From positions 65,597,772-65,661,771 of the forward strand of contig NC_092051.1 in the NCBI RefSeq assembly GCF_003086295.3: a stretch of 64,000 bases of DNA, in the 5' to 3' direction. Positions 1-10,656 of the stretch are shown piece after piece; positions within the stretch are counted from its first letter, which is position 1; every line of letters begins with the position of its first letter. Both the position numbers and the translations under genes were made by a program. The stretch comes from Arachis hypogaea. Its lineage: Eukaryota; Streptophyta; Magnoliopsida; Fabales; Fabaceae. The notes under the pieces were generated by a model. That model was not told the DNA's origin. It made no database searches and was given only the letters and a program-made list of their open reading frames with translations.

Positions 1-311
1 TTCAACCACCTCTTAGCTTGATCTTTTACAGCAAATGGAAACAGTAATAGTCTGTAGACATCCTGATCTATTTCTTTATCATGTACTGTGTCAGCAATTT
101 GTAAAAATTGTGCCAGAAACTCTGTAGGTTCTTCCTGTGGAAGACCGGAATACTGGCAGCTTTGCTGCACCATGATAATGAGCTGAGGATTCAACTCAAA
201 GCTACTGACTCCAATGGAGGGTATGCAGATACTACTCCCATATGAAGCAGTAGAGGGGTTTGAATATGACCCCAGAGTCCTCCTGGACTGTTCATTTCCA
301 CTTAGATCCAT
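1..311 (-). CDS. gag: gag N-terminal part, element A (partial)
   Basis: An open frame starts with ATG at 311-309 and runs without a stop to the window edge, about 103 codons. The visible protein has the capsid-like signature of this superfamily: a QQxCQYSGLPQEEP stretch, then FLAQFLQIADTV, then VYRLLLFPFAVKDQAKRW. The same block occurs in the gag of D, G and H with FLQICDTVKTNGVD and LMLFPFAVRDRARIWLDSQP. Gag forms the cytoplasmic particle that packages element RNA. No lesion is visible in this part. The start is chosen because it is the first ATG after the leader and precedes the conserved block. The C-terminus and any protease lie outside the window. Confidence 0.75.
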   Translation of the reverse strand, partial: MDLSGNEQSRRTLGSYSNPSTASYGSSICIPSIGVSSFELNPQLIIMVQQSCQYSGLPQEEPTEFLAQFLQIADTVHDKEIDQDVYRLLLFPFAVKDQAKRWL

Positions 312-1000
312 GATGGAGAAAGGGAGATGATGTAAAATAGGAAAAATATTTTGATTTATTTATTTATATATTTATTTCAAAAATGAAATAAATTAAAATA
401 GAATAAATAAAAATTGAGTGAAGATTTTCGAAAAACAGAGGAGAGAGAAAGTGGTTAGGAAGTTTTGAAAAGGATATGATGATTTTGAAAAAAAAAATTT
501 TTAATTTTGAAATAAAAAAAAATCTGAATTTTAGAAATATATTTCGAAAATTCGTTTTTTAAAAAAGAGAGAAAAGATATTTTTGATTTTTAAGAGGAAA
601 GAGAAAAACAATAAGATAGCACAAGATTTGAAACTTTTAGATCTAATGCTCCCTATTTTCGGAAATTTTGGGGGGAAAACACCAAGGAACACCAAACTTA
701 AAAATTTTAAGATCAAGTTACCAGGAAAACTCAAGAACATGAAGAAAGAACACCAAACTTAAAATTTTTAGAAAACCAAACCAAAATTTTCGAAAATTTT
801 AAGGAAAATCAACAAGAAAACACCAAACTTAAAGTTTGGCACAGGATCTAATAGAGAAATTATTTTTGAAAACTATTTTTAAAAAGAAAATAAGGATTCT
901 AAAATTTTAACACGACAATAATAAGAGACCCTAAACAAAAAAAGAAATTTTTCCTAATCTAAGCAACAAAATAATCCGTCAGTTGTTCAAACACGGACAA
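312..1000 (-). other. Untranslated leader of element A
   Basis: AT-rich non-coding leader between PBS and gag. On the plus strand it holds three spaced copies of CACCAAACTTAAA (near 689, 751 and 821), the complement of the AAGTTTGGTG motif that recurs in this superfamily. No gene is visible. Confidence 0.6.
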
Positions 1001-1018
1001 TCCCCGGCAACGGCGCCA
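1001..1018 (-). promoter_or_regulatory. Primer-binding site, tRNA-Asp type (A)
   Basis: The plus strand reads TCCCCGGCAACGGCGCCA, identical to the 3' end of plant tRNA-Asp(GUC) as I know it. The minus strand is therefore the primer-binding site. It lies 7 bases inside the LTR end at 1026. Confidence 0.9.
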
Positions 1019-2084
1019 AAAAACATGGTGCACGAATTATGAATCACACTTTTCACAACTCGTAGCACTGACCAGCAAGTGCACTGGGTCGTCCAAGTAA
1101 TACCTCACGTGAGTAAGGGTCGAATCCCACGGAGATTGTTGGTTTGAAGCAATCTATGGTTATCCTGTAAATCTTAGTCAGGAAGTCAATTATGTTTATC
1201 AGTTGAATTGCAAATAAACAATAGAGCATGGATTAAAGGTTACTTGTTATGCAGTAATGGAGAATATGTTGGAGTTTTGGAGATGCTTTGTCTTCTGAAT
1301 CTCTGCTTTCCCTGTCTTCTTGTTCACGCACGCACGTCCTCCTATGGCAAGCTGTGTGTTGGTGGATCACCGTTGTCAATGGCTACCTTCCATCCTTCCA
1401 GTGAAAACTACGCTCACGCGCTTTGTCACAGCACGGCTAATCACCGGTTGGTTCTCGATCCGGTTGGAATAGGATTTACTATCCTTTTACGTCTGTCACT
1501 AACGCCCAGCCTTCAGGAGTTTGAAGCTCGTCACAGTCATTCAATCCTTGAATCCTACTCGGAATACCACAGACAAGTTTTAGACTTTCCGGATTCTCAT
1601 GAATGCCGCCATCAGTTCTAGCTTATACCACGGAGATTCTGATTAAGGAATCTAAGAGATACTCATTCAATCGTATATAGAACGGAGGTGGTTGTTAGGC
1701 ACACGTTCATGATTTGAAGAAGGTGATGAGTGTCACAGATCATCACCTCCATCACAGTTAAGCGCGAATGAACATCTTAGATAGGAACAAGTGTGTTTGA
1801 ATGGAAAACAGAAATACTTGCATTAATTCATCGAGACACAGCAGAGCTCCTCACCCCCAACAATGGGGTTTAGAGACTATGCCGTCAGAGAATACAAAGT
1901 TTTGATCTAAAATGTCATGAGATACAAAATAAGTCTCTAAAAGTTGTTTAAATACTAAACTAGTAGCCTAGGTTTACAAAAAATGAGTAGACTATGATGG
2001 ATGATGCAGAGATCCACTTCTGGGGCCCCCTTGGTGTGTGCTGGGGCTGAGATTTAAGTGAGTCACGTGCAGAGGCCATTTGTG

Positions 2085-2195
2085 GAGTTGAACGCCAGTT
2101 TTTGTGCCAGTTTGGGCGTTCAACTCCAGCTTTTGATCCTTTTCTGGCGCTGGACGCCAGAATTGGGCAGGGAACTGGCGTTGAACGCCAGTTTA
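2085..2195 (-). repeat. GGCGTT/AACGCC palindrome array (A LTR)
   Basis: A short array of GAACGCCAG, GGGCGTTCAACTCC, GGCGCTGGACGCCAG and CTGGCGTTGAACGCCAG units. Several are near-perfect inverted repeats. On the minus strand the array begins about 30 bases downstream of the TATA-like sequence, near the expected transcription start. Confidence 0.7.
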
Positions 2196-2223
2196 CATCA
2201 TCTATCCTTGTTCAAAGTATGAA

Positions 2224-2270
2224 CTATAATATATTTCTGGAAAGCCCTGGATGTCGACTTTCCAACACAA
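2224..2270 (-). promoter_or_regulatory. LTR core promoter-like module (A)
   Basis: On the minus strand TTGGAAAG and CTTTCCA form an inverted repeat followed by ATATATTATAG. The same layout occurs in the LTRs of D, F, G and S, so I read it as the TATA region of the LTR promoter. The start of transcription is inferred, not seen. Confidence 0.55.
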
Positions 2271-2564
2271 TTGGAAGCATGCAATTTCGAGTTCTGTAGC
2301 TCCAGAAAATCCACTTTGAGTACAGGGAGGTCAGAATCCAACAACATCAGCAGTCCTTTTTCAGCCTGAATTAGATTTTTGCTCAGCTCCCTCAATTTCA
2401 GCCAGAAAAATACCTGAAATTACAGAAAAACACACAACTCATAGTAAAGTCCAGAAATATGAATTTTTCCTAAAAACTAATGAAAATAGACTAAAAACTA
2501 ACTAAAACATACTCAAAACTATATGAAATTAACTCCAAAAAGCGTATAAAATATCCGCTCATCA

Positions 2565-5346
2565 TTCCTCTCTTCAAATTTTTGGGTATTTAGGGCTTTT
2601 TATTAAGAGATTTTTTCTGATTTTTGATGTTTAGGTCCACTCTAATCCTTGCTTAGCTTTGGGTTTTCACATCCAAATCTGTTGGGAAAGGTAAGAGACT
2701 TTGAACTTTTGTGAAATTTTGATTTATGTTGAGCCCTAGGTTGATTTATGATGGTTTGTGCATATATAGTTTGATTATTGTGAGTTGGAGCTTGTTGGAG
2801 TTACATTGGTGGTTGGATGTTGGTTGAAAGCTCATTTGGTTCATAAAGGGAATCGGCCAAGGTATGGTTTTGGTTTCCTCTATGTAGTATATAATATTCA
2901 TGGACACTTAGGCTAGTGACCCATAGGATAGGTTTGAAATTTTATAAGTTGGTTGATGGTGTACAATAAATTGGTAATGTTGATATGGTTAAATGATTAT
3001 GTTGAGATATGATGGATTTGGATGATTGAACATTGTTGATTAATAATATGAAGCATGGTTGAGTGATGATGAAGATTGATGGTGATAAATGATGATTAGT
3101 GGATATGTGTTTGGAATGTTATATATATATTTGATTGTTAAGGTTGAGAATGATAAAGTAGGATAGAAAGATTGGTATTAATTATGAAAAGTGACCCAAG
3201 TGGGAAAATTGTGTTGTAGAGGGGAGTTTGGTATTGTTTTGGTTGGTTTAAGATATGATAATTGGGAGAATTGGTAAATTAGGAACTTAGGTAAAAGCTT
3301 ATTTAAAACCCTTTAATTTGATATAAAGTTTGCCAAATTTGGAATTTTGTAGAGGAAGTTATGATCATTCAAAGTTGGTGTTGAAAATCTGAAATTTTAC
3401 AAAGATGCAGAATTTCAGGATTTCTTATATGTGCGCACGCACAACCCTGCGAAAATCTTATTCTGTGCAGACGCATGGACATGTGCATATGCACAGGCAG
3501 GAAAAGGCTCTCTGCTTGCAGCGTTTCACAGCTTGTGCGTGTGCACATCAATGAAGAATTACGACCTGTGCGTATGCACAGCCCTGTGCGCACGCACAAG
3601 TTAGGAAGGGTCGTCTGTTGGGGGCGCTCGCACAGCTTGTGCGAGTGAACAGGCTTGTAAATTTTAGTACATATGCGTACACACACTCCTATGCGTACGC
3701 ACACTTTCAAAATCTTCCTAGGTGTGCGCATGCACACCCCTGTGCGGACGCACACGCCCTGTTTCACAAAATTAACTTTGTTTTCAACTATTTCACCTTC
3801 CTTACAAGGTCGTAAGCTTCTATAACACCATTTTAAGGCTTTTGGGCTTAAATTTTGAGTATGGGAATAAGGGAAATAGGCTAAGGGTTTTAGTTAATGA
3901 TTGTTATGAAAAATTAGAAAAACAGAGGCTTAGGTTTCTGGTGTACTGAGGATGCGTTGGCAGAGTGAGAAGAGGAATGGAAATATGAATTGGCAATGGT
4001 TGAGATGAGTCGAGGACTCTAAAGGAAATGATAGATCCATGTGATATTGAAAATATTTTCCGAAAACCAGTGATATTGAAAATGTATCATTGTATTTTGA
4101 GATTATGACACGCTATGCGCCCAGCAGGGGCCGAGGTTGGATCCCGCCTATTCGAGGTAGCGGTGGCGGCATAAGGGCGGTGGTTCGTCCCGCTTGTGCT
4201 TAGATGTGAGGTTGGTGGCAATAGATCCTGCTCACATCCCTTCGGATCATCAGAGCGTACAAGCGCAAAACCCTGGATAGTGATCCGAGCACTATATCTC
4301 GGGGGTTCCCACACCATGATTCCGAAGGGCAACATCTCCATGGAGATGTGTCGGGTTGGCAGTTGAACCGACAATGTAATATCACAACCAGTAGGACAGG
4401 CATTTATCATGTGCATTTTCTATCTGTTTGCATGCTTTGCCGACTTAATATTGTTTGCCTATTTGTATAACATGTCTAATTGCTACTTGAGTTATTTGCT
4501 TTATATGCTTCTACCTGTGATTTACTTGTATTGTATATACTTGTGTTTTCTACTGTGATTGAGGAGGTTCGGAAGGCGGTGATGATGGGATTGCATGGAG
4601 GATAGGTTGGCAAAGGCTGTGGGACAGCGGTGTTTGGTTAGAATAGAAATCCTTTAAGATAGAGTGCCCTGTTTAGTTATGTTAAGGTTTATATATATGC
4701 TTTATGGTTTTAGTATGCTTTAAGTTTGAAATCATGTGATGGATATGAAGTCTAGGATTACCTTTGGCGTCCCGGGGTCTTATATCCTACATCACTGGGT
4801 ACTGTTACCATGCTGAGAACCTCCGATTCTCATACCATATCTCTGTTGTATTTTTCAGATGCAGGTCACAACCCACGTTGGTGAGTTGCTTTGGATGGTG
4901 ACAGCAGCGGAGGATCCCGTTACTTCGAAGTTCTTTTTTATTTATTTCGTTTATATATATCTCTCACTTTTGTATTTTGTTTTGCCTAGAGGCACGTATT
5001 GAGAGAATACAACTTGTATAAGTCCTTTTAAACTTTAATTTCTTTTTGTTTGTATATTTGGCTAGCCGGATTAAAATCCGCGAGCCGTGGCTAGTTCCTT
5101 ATGATATTACACTATTATACTATTATCATTTTTCATATCACATCTGTTTCTTGTGCTCTACGTTAGATGCTTCGTTAGTACGCTTTGCGCTTTTAAAATC
5201 CTATTTTTGAGCTACATCCTTCATCGGGCTTCTAGATTATACTATTCTTTCTATATATATCATGTATGAGCTTAGAACTGTCATAATCTCTGATTAACAT
5301 TTGCTTTACGATGTGAAGTAAGGCTTAGGCTAATTAGGGTGTTACA
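2565..5346 (+). repeat. LTR of element B (right part)
   Basis: Non-coding sequence ending in GGGTGTTACA, directly followed by the Met-type PBS. Expected LTR starts of the TGTAACACCC type were not found, so the left end is probably outside the window beyond A. It holds a GC-rich palindrome array and otherwise AT-rich sequence. No gene is supported in the 2.8 kb. Confidence 0.65.
3430..3760 (+). repeat. GTGCGCACGCAC-type palindrome array (B LTR)
   Basis: About a dozen spaced copies of short inverted repeats such as TGTGCGCACGCACA, TGCGTACGCA and TGCGCATGCACA in an AT-rich surrounding. The open frames on both strands (3369-3767, 3618-3815) come from the repeat and are not genes. Confidence 0.75.
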
Positions 5347-5351
5347 TTTAG

Positions 5352-5363
5352 TAGTATCAGAGC
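5352..5363 (+). promoter_or_regulatory. Primer-binding site, tRNA-Met type (B)
   Basis: TAGTATCAGAGC differs by one base from TGGTATCAGAGC, the usual plant initiator tRNA-Met primer-binding site. It lies five bases after the LTR end at 5346. Confidence 0.8.
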
Positions 5364-5569
5364 GGTTCGTCCTCGTGAGCTTGAGGGATGGACCGATTGT
5401 GCTTCATTGCATACTCTGTGTGTCTTTTTTTTATGCCATTAGGTTATCTACTTGAAATTTCATAGCATGCATGTCTATGAGTGCCTGTTTGCGATAATTG
5501 AAACACTAGGCTTTTGTTATTCAGACTGATCACCTCGATATCGATTGTTTGGTGTAGACAGAAAACCCA

Positions 5570-6689
5570 ATGGCCACTCGTGGATGAGGTCGAGCACGTT
5601 TACGAGAGAGTAGGAATGAGCAACTGGCTGATAACCATGCCGAGTTCATGGCGGGGATGGCGAATCTGGCAAATACCATGGAAGCGAATGCTGCTGCGAC
5701 TCTGCAAGCTGTGCAGATTTTAGCCCAACCAGCCAGAAGTGGAAACGAAAATAGAGAAGGTGCTGAGGACAGCTTGAGAGGTGTTCCGAGAACTCTAACT
5801 GCTTTCCGGAAAGCTGACCCGTTGGTTTTCAATGGTTCGACAAACCATACTAAAGCAAACAACTGGTTCCAAGCTATGGGGCGTGCATTGCTAACTCAAC
5901 TTGTACCGTATGACCAGTTCATGGAGCATGCGGCTTACCAACTAGTGGGAGAAGCTCAACAATGGTGGCAAGGAGAGCGCCGACTACTACTCCAACAGAA
6001 CGTGAACATTACCTGGGTGTTATTCGAGGAAGCCTTCTACAATAAGTATTTTCTTTAGTCAATAAAGGAGGCCAGAGAATTGGAGCTCTTACAGCTGAAG
6101 CAAGGGTCCATGACTATAGCTGAATACACCAGTAAGTTTGAAGAATTCTGTAGGTTCTCGAGAATAAGTCAGGGTACTCCTGAGTCTTATGAGGGATGGA
6201 AATGCATCAAATACGAAGTAGGGCTGAGGGAAGATATTAGGCGTGTCATGGCTCGATTGGAGATTAGGAGATTCTCTGAATTGGTGGACAAGGCGAGGAT
6301 TATTGAAGAACATGCAAAATTGGTAGCCTCGTCAAAAGACACTCCTGGGGAAAATACTAGTAGGGAACGCACGATAACCTTGGACGAAGGGGACAAAACT
6401 TCAAGAGATATAGTGAAGAAAAGTGGTCAAGAGCTTACTACCCTACTATAAAATGTCAGGAGTATGGGAACTACCATCCGAATAAGCCATGCCAGTTGGG
6501 TAAGAAACTATGTTACAAGTGTGGCGCACCAGGACATTTGGTTAGAGATTGTCACCGCGGGAGGAACCGAGATGAGGCTCAGAATCAACAGTCAGGCCGT
6601 GTGTGTACTGTGGATGCACGTGATGCGACAGGGTCGGGTCCTCCGACGAGAGGTAAGCATATGTCTTGAGTATTATATTACCTGGACCT
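5570..6689 (+). pseudogene. gag: gag of element B, broken
   Basis: The frame opens with ATG at 5570 but meets TGA at 5585 and TAG at 6056, and shifts frame between 6451 and 6511. The retained parts show a coiled N-terminal region, a capsid block with NNWFQAMGRALL and EAQQWWQGERR, then a helical region to about 6450, then a zinc knuckle CYKCGAPGHLVRDC at 6511-6552 (C-X2-C-X4-H-X4-C). This is the usual gag order of plant chromoviruses: capsid assembly first, RNA binding last. The first stop fits a single CGA to TGA change in a CG context. The protein cannot be made from this copy. Confidence 0.8.
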
Positions 6690-7615
6690 GAGGATAGTTT
6701 GGTTCTATCTTTTGCAACACCGTCGTTAGGGTTACGAGAGCTTGGGGTTTTGTTAGGAGTAAACCATGGTAAAATGGAGGATTCTAGTGGTAGTAGTCGA
6801 GGATTTCAGACTTGTGATGACGAATGATCTGAATGGACGTGTCGAAGTGGTTACCAGGCATGACTAGAAGTCTTGTCGGTACCCTGAGTGGGTGTTGGGT
6901 GCGGTTCAGCACTAGTGGCAACGGAAGTACTGACTGACGCCTTTGTGATTTTTTAACTATGAATTTTTGCGGTTTTAAGGTTTAGAATGATTTCTAATCT
7001 GGTTTGGAACTTTGGTTTAAATGATTCGGTTTTGAAAGTTAGTCGGAACTCTTGATTTAAGAGATATGGTTTAAACGAACATTGAGTTCTCTGATTTTGT
7101 TTAATTGTGAAAATGGTTTCCAATTTCTCTTATCGAAAGGGATTCAATTTGAAAAGTTTTAATTTAAGAAAATCATGAATTGAAGTAGGCAACTTCCGAG
7201 TAAACTATTTTGACTCCTTTCAGGAAACTCAACAGTGATCTGTTCTAGAGTGAACTGTTTTGAATGATTTGGTTTTGAAAGTAAGATTGGAACTTTTGAT
7301 CAAATGATACCATTTAAAAAGGAAAAGTGAGTCCTATTTTATTCACTTATGATTTGGTTTGTAAATTTTAATTTAACAAAGGGGATTCAAATAGAAAGGT
7401 TTTGATTTAAAGGTTTCAATGAATTTAGACAAATCATGCTTTAAAATATTTGATTTACAGATAAACGGTTTTCGACTCTGTTGATAAGGTTTTAACAATT
7501 GGCTCATTTAGATTGAAGTGTTTTAAAGGTTTTGACAAATATTACAAAATTGGTATTTAATTTAAGGAAAATTTTTGGATTCTTAATGATGGTAATCAGA
7601 GTGATGCAATGGAAG
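6690..7615 (+). other. Non-coding stretch replacing protease and most of RT (B)
   Basis: In a complete element this interval would hold protease and the fingers/palm of reverse transcriptase. Here about 0.9 kb of AT-rich, stop-filled sequence is found, with many GATTTAAA and TTTTGAAAG-like phrases. No protease or RT palm motif is visible. Either a deletion plus filler insertion or extreme decay would explain it. Confidence 0.5.
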
Positions 7616-8407
7616 TTGTACACTAAGTTGTCGACGTGTGAGTTCTAGAAGATGGAAGTGAAGTTCTTAGATCACGTGGTGAGCAAAGGAGGAATAGCCG
7701 TAGATCCTTCTAAGGTGAAAATGGTGATGGAAAGGGAAAGATCGACAACGCTGACGGAAGTCGGAAGCTTTCTGGGTTTAGCCGGATATTACCAGAGATT
7801 CATTGAAGGATTTTCCCGGATTGCACTACCGATGACTAAGTTGACAAGAAAGGAAGTGCTAGTTGTATGGACATCGGAGTGCGAAGAGAGTTTCCAAACT
7901 TCGAAACAGAAGCTAACTCTAGCACCTGTTTTAATCTGGCTGGAACCACACGAACCGTTAGAAGTATACTGTGATGCTTCCTTGAAGGGTTTGGGTTGCA
8001 TGTTGATGCAACACCGGAACGGGGTGGCTTATGCATTGCGTCAGCTGAGACCGCATGAGGTGAATTATCCAACTCATGACTTGGAATTAGCAGCGATTGT
8101 GTTTGCATTGAAGATTCGGAGGCACCACTTGTACGGAGTGAGGTTTAGTGTCTTTTCTAATCATAATAGTCTCAAGTACATCTTTGATCAGAAGGAGCTA
8201 AATATGCGTCAGAGGAGGTGGATGGAATTGCTAAAGGATTATGATTTTGAAATGAGTTATCACCCTGGAACGACGAAGGTGGTTGCAGACGCATTGAGTA
8301 AGAGATCTTTAACAATTGCTTGGATGAGAATCAAGGAAGAGGAGCTAGTGGATAAGTTGTGGATCTTAAGATGGACATTGGTGAGGTTGCCGGAAGAACT
8401 AGTTTGA
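7616..8407 (+). pseudogene. pol: RT C-terminus and RNase H of element B
   Basis: The sequence opens with LYTKLSTCEF, an in-frame TAG, then an open frame from 7652 to 8407 (251 codons). It shows the RT thumb/connection block ([19 protein letters not shown], frame residues about 39-58) and RNase H ([31 protein letters not shown]). Three acidic residues of the active site are present (Asp108, Glu145, Asp213 of the open frame). The fourth, expected as Asp in SDHxSLKY, reads Asn170 in [11 protein letters not shown], so the enzyme would be inactive even apart from the stop. The family is the chromovirus branch of Ty3/gypsy. The RT palm with its catalytic Asp pair is missing. Confidence 0.85.
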
Positions 8408-8585
8408 ACCAGTTGTAGATTTCAAGCACGTTTAAGACGGATATTCAGAGGAATCAGCAAAATTAGCGGAAGTTTTAAAAATTGTTCCAATGAGTTGGTG
8501 ATAAGAGGCGTGAGGATTTCACTAAGGATGATGAAAGATTATGGAGATATAAGGGGAGAATTTGCATACTGGATGTCGGGAGGTT
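8408..8585 (+). pseudogene. pol: Integrase N-terminal relic of element B
   Basis: Three-frame reading gives remnants such as RREDFTKDDERLWRYKGRICI, the stretch that normally precedes the zinc-binding domain of chromovirus integrase. It ends abruptly at 8585 where element C begins. The catalytic core is not in the window. Confidence 0.55.
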
Positions 8586-10619
8586 TGATTCACTAAAAAA
8601 CTGTCTCTCAACAATTTTCTACCGGCAAGTGCACCGGATTGTCGTCGAGTAAAAATTCACTGTAGAGTGAGGTCAAATCCCACAGGGATTGGTTGGTTGA
8701 TCAACGTTAATTGGAGAATTGTTCTAGTTGAGCTAAATCGAAATTGAGTTGAGAATTGCTTAATGTAAATTTGGCGGGAAACTTAAATTGCAAGAAATTA
8801 AATGACAGAAATTAAAGTGCGAGAAATTAAATGACAGAAGCTTAAATAGCAAGAGATTAAATGGGAATGGGGATTAAGCATGAAATTAAAGAGCAGAATG
8901 TAAATAGAATGGGTAGATCAGAGATGGGATTCATTGGGTTTCAGGATATATTGAACTCTCTGGATCAAATCATTTTCATCTCTTCCACAATCAATGCATT
9001 CATTACTAATGGCAATCTTAGATGATTAGATCCTAAGGTCTTGGCTCACCAATCTCTCTAAGCATGAACAATTGCCCAATGTCTTGATTTAATTGCTCAT
9101 GTGAAGAGTTGAAGTTCAGTCACTGATTATACCACACAAATTCATATATCAAAGTATTGGTAGGATTAAATGTCCCAATATCCATCCAATCCCCAATCTA
9201 ATCCAATGTGAGAAAGCAATTCTAGCATGAATTCTTCATCCCTCTCTCAAGGATCCGAAGAATTCCAATTATGGATAGCTTCTCTGTCAGAACAACTATC
9301 CAAATGAATTAAGATTGAAAGCTTTATAACAAAAATCAAGAGAAAAGAAAGAAGAAGAAGATGAAAACTACTATTGATCCATTGAATTACAATAGAGCTC
9401 CTTAACCCAATGAAAGGGGTTAGTTGTTCATAGCTCAATTCAATTTACAGAGAAAGAAAAGTGCCAAAAGAAATAAAGAAAATACAAAAGAAACTAAAAG
9501 AAAAGTGCAGGAAATGAAATCAGGGAACTGAACTCCCAGAGCCCCCCTCAGGGCCTCCCCAGAGAGCTTTCTTAAATCTTCAACAATTCTTCTATTTATA
9601 ATCCTCTTCCCATCTTCAATTGGATCAAGTATTTGGATGTGGGCCTTTGTCTTGATTGAAGCAAGGATTGATTGGATTGGTGCCTAATGCAATTGAGGAG
9701 AAGGGTGTGTCAATTGTGCCTTTCTCGTATTAAAGTTGGAGTCAACATTTTTGGGCAAACGTTGAGTCAAACGTCCCTTTAAAAATTTGGGTTCTGGTTG
9801 CTGTCATTAGCGTTTGACTCAACGTTAGAGTGCCAACGTTCTTCTACCCACGCGTACGCGTGAACCACGCGTACGCATGAAGGCTGTGTTTTTGCTCATT
9901 AACGCGTGCGCGTACACTATGCTTACGTGTGCATTGCCATTTTCCCCTTCCACGCGTACGCGTCACAGACGCGTGCACGTCGATTCAAGTTTCTCAATTC
10001 CAAATTCTAGGCTTCTCATCGCAGACGTTGGAGGCAAAGTTTGAGGCAACGTTGGACCTCCAACATTCGTTTGGTGACGCGTACGTGTGACCCACGCGTA
10101 CGCATGGATGGTCAATTTTGTCATTCCACGCGTGCGCGTGACTCACGCATGCATGTGGATATAGAAATTTTCTTCTTTCATGCGTACGCATCATAGATGT
10201 GTACGCGTCGCTCAAAAATCCTTTAGCTCCAGAATTGAACATTTTCAATGACGTTGGAGGTAACGTTGGTTCACCAACGTTCCCTCCAACGTTGGCACCT
10301 ATGTTTTCTTCTTCTAGAACAACCAACGTTGGTCTCTCCTTCTCTTCTTCCTTGCTCTTTTTCTGCTTCTTTCTTCCTATCATCAACCAAACAATCTCAT
10401 CAAAGCCTTGGCATAATCACAAGATTTTGCATCTTTCATAATACCAATCAATTCTTGCATAAATCTCATGAAAATGCATAAAATTAACAATGTTTGATTG
10501 AATCAAGACAAGCATGAATTTCTCATCCAAATACTTACTTATTGCCTAAGAAAAGCATGAAACTACTCTAAAACAAACTAAAAATGGCTTGTGAAACTAG
10601 CTAAGATGCCCTGGCATCA
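8586..10619 (-). repeat. 3' LTR of element C
   Basis: 2034 bp from TGATTCACT to CCTGGCATCA. On the minus strand it begins TGATGCCAGGGCATC, a 6-bp hairpin stem directly at the LTR terminus. It contains ACGCGT and AACGTT palindrome arrays. The internal junction at 10620 continues into the PPT-like motif of the element. Open frames within it (9247-9438, 9994-10481) are incidental. Confidence 0.85.
9745..10330 (-). repeat. ACGCGTACGCGT and CAACGTTG palindrome array (C LTR)
   Basis: Alternating blocks of self-complementary units: CACGCGTACGCGTG, ACGCGTGCGCGT, and CCAACGTT / AACGTTGG. The solo LTR S of the same family carries a different version (TTAACGTGG units), so the array evolves faster than the LTR around it. 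Confidence 0.75.
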
Positions 10620-10656
10620 CAACACCAATCTTAAATCTTGCTTATCCTCAAGCAAG
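10620..10656 (-). promoter_or_regulatory. PPT-like tract and RGGA hairpin at 3' end of C
   Basis: On the minus strand CTTGCTTG-AGGA-TAAGCAAG (10656-10637, 8-bp stem with one G-T pair) is followed by ATTTAAGATTGGTGTTG and then the LTR. The position next to the 3' LTR is that of the polypurine tract that primes plus-strand DNA. The same hairpin with other stems is found in D, E, F and G. Confidence 0.7.

Larger units (their letters stand above)
1..2564 (-). mobile_element. Element A: Ty3/gypsy retrotransposon, 5' part
   Basis: Minus-strand element cut by the left window edge. Reading down from 2564 it shows the 5' LTR, a tRNA-Asp type primer-binding site, an AT-rich leader and the start of gag. 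The LTR outer end (CTCATCA on the plus strand) matches those of elements D and G, so A belongs to the same broad family, although its gag is a different subtype. It lies directly against element B sequence at 2565, where the flanking five bases are TTCCT; the matching target-site copy is outside the window. Confidence 0.85.
1026..2564 (-). repeat. 5' LTR of element A
   Basis: The LTR runs from TGGTGCACGAA to CCGCTCATCA on the plus strand (1539 bp), the same termini as the D-family LTRs. It contains a TATA-type promoter module (2224-2270), a GGCGTT palindrome array just downstream of it, and the inverted repeat GGTGATGA...TCATCACC near 1720-1750. An open frame at 1208-1621 is incidental. Confidence 0.85.
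2565..8585 (+). mobile_element. Element B: decayed chromovirus-type Ty3/gypsy element
   Basis: Plus-strand element with LTR sequence ending TGTTACA at 5346, a tRNA-Met type PBS, gag with a zinc knuckle, a fragment of RT plus RNase H and the first part of integrase. Its LTR start is not visible, which fits A having inserted into that LTR. Its right part was cut at 8585 by element C; the target bases there are AGGTT. All reading frames are broken, so it is an old copy. It differs from every other element here in its primer tRNA and enzyme sequence. Confidence 0.8.

Noticed and set aside
1001..1018. tRNA-Asp gene fragments at this and similar sites (14680, 35249, 35342, 39114, 42301, 58884)
   Set aside because: Only the 18-base 3' end is present, always next to an LTR. 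They are primer-binding sites, not tRNA genes.
1208..1621. Open frame of 137 codons in the A LTR, and similar LTR frames (14203-14391, 26873-27133, 35889-36149, 59313-59579)
   Set aside because: They lie in LTRs, follow shared LTR sequence in several phases and match no protein family.
3430..3760. Regularly spaced short palindromes resembling a CRISPR array (also 9745-10330, 15551-15705, 30685-30945, 53728-53925)
   Set aside because: Units vary, spacers are uneven and not unique inserts, no cas genes exist and the DNA is plant retrotransposon. They are palindrome arrays of LTR elements.
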